In this document: positions 56,248 through 64,000 of the stretch, piece by piece
How the letters are laid out: each line of letters opens with the position of its first letter
How positions within the stretch are numbered: position 1 is the stretch's first letter
Assembly (NCBI RefSeq): GCF_000219625.1
Contig: NC_018218.1
Span: 5,580,001-5,644,000 of the forward strand
Reading direction: 5' to 3'
Length of the DNA: 64,000 nucleotides
Source of the DNA: Zymoseptoria tritici IPO323
Taxonomy: Eukaryota; Ascomycota; Dothideomycetes; Mycosphaerellales; Mycosphaerellaceae
Made by a program: the position numbers and the translations under genes
Notes under the pieces: generated by a model
Database searches by the model: none
Told to the model about the DNA's origin: nothing
The model's input: the letters and a program-made list of their open reading frames with translations, nothing else

Positions 56248-57228
56248 ATGTCTTCCGATCTCTGGTACGTGTCAGACTGCAGCATGCTTCAATACAAGGA
56301 TGGGGAGCGCTCTCGCGGCGATGAGCTCTACTGCCATCCTGAGTGGCAGCCTACAGATGCTGTATGATTAGATGAAATGCTCAGAGCTAACATGATCTTT
56401 CTCACAGCCCCGTGTATGCCGTAAGTGCCACCCGAAACTCCCTCCAGGCATCACCTTCTCCTGGCTTGCCACGCCTCCGTCCGCCGCCTCGATAGCCTCA
56501 TTGGCACCCCGATGAGCATGCACGAGTTGCGGAAGATACGGAACAATCTACGGAGAGATGAAAACAGATGGTACAGGATGCGCTGACATTGATACATAGC
56601 CCTTCTTCGGTGCGATGGGCTGCACAAGCGCCATCGTCTTCACTTGCTTCGGCGCCGCATACGGAACCGCAAAGGCTGGTGTTGGTATCTCGTCTATGGG
56701 TGTGCTCAGGCCCGACTTGATCGTCAAGAGTATGTTCTACGCCTCCCGTATCCTCCAGACCACGTTTGATGTCGCTCCAATATGGCGAAGCGGATGGTTG
56801 GGGATCCACGATCAGCCTGCTGACAACACTCCCTCTCACAGACATTATTCCCGTCATTATGGCTGGTATCATTGCCATCTACGGCCTCGTCGTGTCCGTC
56901 CTGATCTCCAACGACCTCCAACAACAGACCTCGCTCTTCACCGGCTTCATCCAGCTCGGTGCCGGTCTCTCTGTCGGTCTCTCCGGTCTGGCCGCTGGTT
57001 TCGCCATCGGAATTGTCGGTGATGCTGGTGTGCGCGGTACTGCCCAGCAGCCGAGATTGTTCGTCGGAATGATTTTGATCCTCATTTTCGCCGAAGTGTT
57101 GGGTGAGTGATTGATGGTGGAGAGAAAGGCCCTCTTAGAGTCTTTTGCTGACTTTATTATCAGGTCTCTACGGACTCATCGTTGCCCTGCTCATGAACTC
57201 GCGCGCAAGCTCCGGCGCTCAGTGCTAG
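56248..57228 (+). CDS. VMA3: V-type ATPase proteolipid subunit c
   Basis: Five exons: 56248-56264, 56408-56420, 56600-56729, 56842-57102, 57164-57228, giving 161 aa, the family length. Four membrane helices; [37 protein letters not shown], and [20 protein letters not shown] are diagnostic. The proton-carrying Glu is at about residue 138 in the fourth helix ([18 protein letters not shown]). The c-ring carries protons through the vacuolar V0 sector. The first two coding exons are only 17 and 13 nt, as in other filamentous fungi. Confidence 0.98.
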
Positions 57229-59573
<2,345 letters not shown>

Positions 59574-59987
59574 ATTCTTCGAGGGGATGATGAGGAAGGC
59601 ACAGCGGATATAGTAGTTCTAGAGAGCAGGATGTCATGAGAGTTATGAGTATCGATGCCCGTACTACAACCTTACGGATCAAGTGGCATGCCGTTTATTG
59701 TGTCTTTGCCTTCTTGTTTCGAATTGATCTCTCGACTTTGTTGAGAGGAAAGCCTCGCTAGCTGACATCCCTGCGACCATTCTTTGTATTTCTGTGGACT
59801 TCATGATGGACTCCACCTCTCCACCTCTTCTCATCGCTAAACTCCACACCCATGGAGCCCATGACATCACCACGATTTTTGCGGTATATACAGAATATGT
59901 CGCTTACTCACTTCGCAATGAACGATTCGACAGTCACTGCCTCTGTGTTCAAAGCGACAACCCGGCAGACGTCCAATCTTCTCCAAC
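59574..59987. other. Intergenic region
   Basis: 414 bp; 3' end of the dehydrogenase gene and promoter of the next; nothing else seen. Confidence 0.5.
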
Positions 59988-60455
59988 ATGACCAAGTCCT
60001 CCTCCTCCACAACAACCTCCCACTCCTCTCCCTCCTCAGCCGAAATCGACTCCACAACCACCGAACTCAAAACCCTCGTCCTCGCCTCCCTCAGCGCCTT
60101 CAACCAAAAAGATTTCAACTACACCGCCACGCCCGCCGCCCGGGACTTCCAATCCCGCATATCCCCCAACTTCACCGCCGAGCTCGAGCGTGTCGACGGC
60201 GTTCTCTCCTGGACTGATCTCATCGCTCTCTGGCGCGGCCTAGCGGACTCGATGCCGGATGCGAGATTCGAGGTGGAGAATGTGGACGTGGACGTTTTCG
60301 AGTATGGACGGGCGAGCGTGTTTGTGGAGACGAGGAGTCCGGTCAAGGAGAGGGTGCGGTTGGGACATATGATGGTCTTCAAGTGGGTGAGGGATCGGGA
60401 GGGGGTTTGGAGGCATTGTGGGTTTACTTCGATTGGGGGGAGTCGAGGGGATTGA
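59988..60455 (+). CDS. SnoaL/NTF2-like small protein
   Basis: Intronless, 155 aa. After a Ser/Thr-rich first 20 residues the order helix (LKTLVLASLSAFNQKDFNYT), then DLIALWRGLADSMPDARFEV and strands VFEYGRASVFVETRS, MMVFKWVRDREGVWRHCGF, fits the NTF2-like cone fold. These proteins are enzymes or binding proteins of many kinds; function here unknown. Confidence 0.65.
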   Translation: MTKSSSSTTTSHSSPSSAEIDSTTTELKTLVLASLSAFNQKDFNYTATPAARDFQSRISPNFTAELERVDGVLSWTDLIALWRGLADSMPDARFEVENVDVDVFEYGRASVFVETRSPVKERVRLGHMMVFKWVRDREGVWRHCGFTSIGGSRGD

Positions 60456-61148
60456 TGGAGTGAGGGGTTGGGGTTTGATGGGAGGACGATCGATGGCGAG
60501 GCCGTGAGGGATGGTGTATGCTGGAGAAGCACATGGCTGGTGAGAAGAGTATCTCTGGTCGCTGTGTAGGTGTTCAGCCTTGTTTGTTCAACATGTTCGG
60601 ATCTGAAGAAGAAGCTCCTAGCTGATGCTGATCAAGGAACAACCTTTCTCGCGTGGGGCGTGTGGGGGTCTGTTCAACCAAGGAGAGACAAAGACGCATT
60701 CGGACTTGTCTCCATTGCCAGAGTCATGGGAGCGTCCAACCACGTGAGGACCTGAGAAGCATGTGGTATGTCTTTGAGTATATGCCTCATTCTTGCCATG
60801 TGAGCTTAACAGAAGATCGCTCAGCTAACTACCTATTCAGGAAGGTAGGTTCAATCAAGACGGACCAGTCAGCGGCCACGGAAAGTGCCTTTACTTGTAG
60901 ACGGACGATCTCCTCGTTCAGCGGCGTCCATCGAAACCTTGAGGATCTTTGCCTCGGACTTCCCCTCAAATCAAATAAACTGAGTTGACAAAGTGTATGA
61001 GATCGGCGGGCATCACCATGAACTAACGGTAAGTGCATCGCGATGGCAATAGTACAAGTTCTATAGCTGTCGTCTCTTCTTTCGACTTCAACCACTCTCC
61101 ACACTTCTGGTCAAGTTTCATCCTTCCACGACTCATATCCCCGGAAAC
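60456..61148. other. Intergenic region upstream of the peroxidase gene
   Basis: 690 bp without a supported gene; the leader of the peroxidase lies at the end. Confidence 0.45.
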
Positions 61149-62508
61149 ATGCGTTCAACTCTACTTCTCCTCGAGTCTCTGGCTCTAACCGCCACAGCAT
61201 TCCCATGGGCAGCCAAACTCGCCAACAGTGACATTTCCGCTCTTCAATCTCCGTCTTTGGTCAAGCGAGCAGATGTCTGCCCTGTCAACAGACCTCGCAA
61301 GGGCGCCGCACCCTACAACGAGTACTACCCAAGCAAATACACCGGAGCCCGCAATGGCCAGCCCGGAACCGGAAAGGGAGGCGTACAAGTCCCAGCACCC
61401 GGCGATACAGCTCACGCCTACGAAGCGCCCTCGTCGACCGACATTCGAGGACCTTGCCCAGGTCTGAACATGGCCGCCAACCACCACGTACGTTCCACAC
61501 TCCACCTCGACCTTCCCAAGACCTCAACTAACACCTCCCTCCAGTTCATCTCCCACGACGGCCAAACAACCTACAACGAAATGGTCGACTTTGCGCAAAA
61601 CGTCTTCAACTGGCGCTACGACCTCGCCGCCTTTGTCGCCACTTTCGGCATCGTGCAAGACGGTAATGTTCTGACTGGCGAACTCTCCATCGGGTGTAAC
61701 GGCGGCCAGCAAGTCCCTAACACGGGTTTGAACACGCACGATAAATTCGAAGCGGATTCATCCATCACGAGGACGGATTACTATCTTTCTCCCAACGGGG
61801 ATAATTATGGCGTCAACGAGACGCTGTTCAATTACTGGAATGACTTCTGCAATGGGGACTTTACGTTGGAATGCATGGGACCTTACATGAGGTCCCGATA
61901 TGACCAATCTCTCCACACAAACGGGTACGCATCTTCATCCCAACCCTTCCTCCTACCCTCATCCACTAACCTCCCTCCCTCCTCCTCACAGCAACTTCTT
62001 CAACGGCCCCCTCTTCCTCTTCGCCCTCGGAACCGCCGCCCTCCCCTTTCAATCCTTCGCCTCCTACGGCAACGAAGGCACCCCCTCCGTCTCCACCATC
62101 GCCCCCTTCTGGGCCGCCACCCGCACCTCCACCGGCCACTACACCGTCGCCCCGGGAACCGAACGTCTTCCCTCGTACTGGTACAATCGACCCACCTCCC
62201 TCTCCTTTCCCGAAATCGTGGGACAAGTTTCCGACCTCTACCAAGCCGCGGGCAGTCCTGCGTTTGGAGGTAATACGGGGAAGCCGGACTCGTTTGTTGG
62301 GTTGGAGTTTCCCCAGGGGGGGATCGAAGGCGGTGTGTTGAAGAATTCGACGCCACAAGGCGTGGCATGTCTGTTCTATCAACTCGTGACGGACTTTATC
62401 CCGTTGAGTTTGGATAATCAGGTGTTGCAGTTGTCGAAGGTTAGTCAGATTTTTGCGAAGAGCAAGTTGACGAGTGTGTTTGCGAATTTCGGGTGTCCGG
62501 CTTTGTAG
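61149..62508 (+). CDS. Secreted heme-thiolate peroxidase (chloroperoxidase / unspecific peroxygenase family)
   Basis: Exons 61149-61487, 61545-61924, 61992-62508; 411 aa. Signal peptide (STLLLLESLALTATA) followed by a short propeptide ending in the dibasic VKRADV near residue 39, a Kex2-type site. The heme-thiolate motif RGPCPGLNMAANHH (~100-113) supplies the Cys ligand, and EADSSITRTDYYL (~183) carries the acid-base Glu of the family. Such enzymes use hydrogen peroxide to oxygenate or halogenate organic molecules outside the cell. C-terminal part GVACLFYQLVTDFIPLSLD and a final Cys (NFGCPAL) are intact. Long form by length. Potential N-glycosylation sites include NETLF and NSTPQ. Confidence 0.92.
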
Positions 62509-62875
62509 AGTGCAGAAGGGAGGGGGAGGTGTATATACGGAACTGGCGCATGTCGAGTGGGATCGTATATGGGGGATTGTATATAGTAATATCACGAGTA
62601 TGATGATATGGAGCACAGCATGGAAGCAATGCAAGCTGGATTTTGACAGTATGGTGTGTGGCATTCATTTAGTCTACCTTGAGCATGAAATTACGGAGGG
62701 CGGTACAGAAGCGATGCAAGCTGAACTCGGATGTCATGATCTGGTATTCATTCTATCTGCGAGAATATACTGATCGTTCTCGAAAGCCCAATTTCGTATG
62801 ATCCTGTCTTGAGCCGTTCGTGACCCGCCCTGTCCGACATCCATCCTCAACTCCTCCACCGTCCGGGTATCAATC
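62509..62875. other. Convergent 3' region
   Basis: 367 bp between convergent stop codons; nothing supported. Confidence 0.5.
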
Positions 62876-63650
62876 TTACTTCTCATTCTCCTTCTCATCC
62901 AAACACACACAAATCGCCGCAATCATACTCAAATCCACACCCGGCGCGACCGTCACAAAGTACTAAAACCACCCATTCGTCAGCAAAAAAACCCCCTTGC
63001 ACCCCATCCTCCCTCCCCATCCCTCAACAACACAATTGAAAAACTCACCGTCTGCTTCCCCCCCACCAACTCCCTCGCATTCGCAAACTGCCTCCCCACG
63101 GTCGCCACAACGCGATCATTGAGGGTTATGTTGGCCGACCGATCAAACCAGTCCCCCTTGACGAGCAACTCGATGTCCCTCCCATCGGAGGCGTTTTTGA
63201 AGTGTACACTGCTCTTACTGCCTCCGAGGGCGAATTTCCCTTTGATCTCGAAGTTGTGCGCTGGGGAGAGTTTCGACTCGGCGGTGAAGGATTTGAAGAG
63301 GGCGAGGGTTTTGTGGGAGAGGGAGCTAGCACACATATCAAATTAGCAGGTGGGTCTTGGGCGGGATGGGATGGGTGGGAGGTTGGGTGGGCGTACAAGA
63401 GTTCCACACCAGCGGGATCGGTAAAGACTTTCGTGGAGTGGAGGGAGATTTTCTTGGGTTTGAGGAGCACCACGGGTTGAGAAGTTGCGGCGTTGACGAT
63501 GGTGAAGCCGTCGCCGGTTAGGGAGAGGACTTTTTCTTTGAGGAGGAGGGTTACGGGTTGGGGGGAGTAGAGGACTGGGTTGGCGGGTTGGGGGCCGAGA
63601 GGGGGGATGAATTCTTGGAGGGCGACGGGAGTTGCGGCGGAGTGGAGCAT
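62876..63650 (-). CDS. LURP-one-related (LOR, tubby-like fold) protein
   Basis: Exons 63650-63397, 63325-63049, 62962-62876; introns 72 and 86 nt; 205 aa. The pattern of strands with TLLLKEKVLSLTGDGFTIVN, VLLKPKKISLHS, ALFKSFTAESK, VHFKNASDGRDIELLVKGDW, ANITLNDRVVATVGRQ and the final hydrophobic helix in YFVTVAPGVDLSMIAAICVC is the LURP-one 12-strand barrel with central helix. Related to tubby and scramblase folds; role in fungi unknown. The frame is open further upstream (to 63917), but MLHSAATPV is preferred because the upstream part is low complexity. Confidence 0.85.
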
Positions 63651-64000
63651 GTTGATTGAGGGAGGTGTGGTGTTGTTGCGTTGGGTCGTTTGTTGATGTT
63701 GGTTTGGCGGGGTATTGAGAAGGACGAATGCTATATGTATCCTCGGTGAGTGGGATATACTTACCGTGAGGTGGCTGCTTGGAATGACGTCTCGAAGGAA
63801 GAGTGAGCTGGGCTTCTTTGAATCGAAAGCAGCGCCACTTTGCTGTGCCATTTGATCTTCAGACCACGGTCTCATCATAGGTGGCTGACGCCCACAGGAT
63901 TCACTCTCGCATATCATCGCCAGGTGAGGTCGCGATTAAAAAACCGGCTCATAGATCCAGGGCATCTTTGTCTTATCACCTGCCAAGGCGTAACCGGTAT
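63651..64000. other. Upstream region of the LURP-one gene, right window edge
   Basis: 350 bp; promoter and leader of the last gene. Nothing else seen. Confidence 0.45.

Overview
The window is nuclear DNA of a filamentous ascomycete (Pezizomycotina), most likely a Dothideomycete. Signs of this are genes with short GT-AG introns (about 50-70 nt, CTGAC/CTAAC-like branch sites), a beta-tubulin gene with 5'-clustered introns and micro-exons, a homogentisate-pathway cluster of the fungal type, a family-2 (UPO-like) peroxidase, copper-only SOD, and a Copia element destroyed by C-to-T/G-to-A changes typical of repeat-induced point mutation (RIP). The genus is not identifiable from sequence alone.

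Layout. 1-1225 (-): the 5' part of a gene joining a Cry (delta-endotoxin) N-terminal-like helical domain to a jacalin-like lectin domain; it runs off the left edge. 1865-8219: a full-length but dead LTR retrotransposon, 171-bp LTRs, 5-bp CCCTG target duplication, gag-INT-RT-RNaseH order. 8582-25846: housekeeping block: ribosomal uL1, a CorA-like membrane protein, a GPATCH1-like G-patch protein, a KIN1/MARK kinase, CAF40/CNOT9, a mitochondrial membrane protein, an unrecognised conserved protein, beta-tubulin. 26104-31799: catabolic cluster hmgA / fahA / CYP504-type P450, which together can turn phenylacetate (or hydroxyphenylacetate) through homogentisate to fumarate and acetoacetate; the isomerase maiA is not here. 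32533-35883: small-secreted-protein (effector-like) island: one short secreted peptide, degenerate tandem repeats, and two tandem paralogous cysteine-rich secreted proteins, the first with a suspicious splice donor. 37002-48024: an unrecognised protein, a DHA2-type MFS exporter, a 75-aa Cys/His-rich protein, a 3.4-kb stretch with no supported gene, and a large 14-3-3-like protein. 48336-50560 (-): a secreted copper-only SOD whose Gly/Ser/Asn linker ends at an in-frame TAG, after which the same frame stays open into a Ser/Thr-rich module ending in a GPI signal. 52033-63650: LIM-domain (paxillin-like) protein, a small unknown, V-ATPase subunit c, glutathione-dependent formaldehyde dehydrogenase, an NTF2/SnoaL-like protein, a secreted heme-thiolate peroxidase, and a LURP-one-like protein.

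The most unusual items are the Cry/jacalin fusion, the SOD-TAG-GPI arrangement, and the effector-like island with duplicated genes and local repeats. Gene models were built by hand from reading frames and splice signals; all functional names rest on motif recognition, without database searches.
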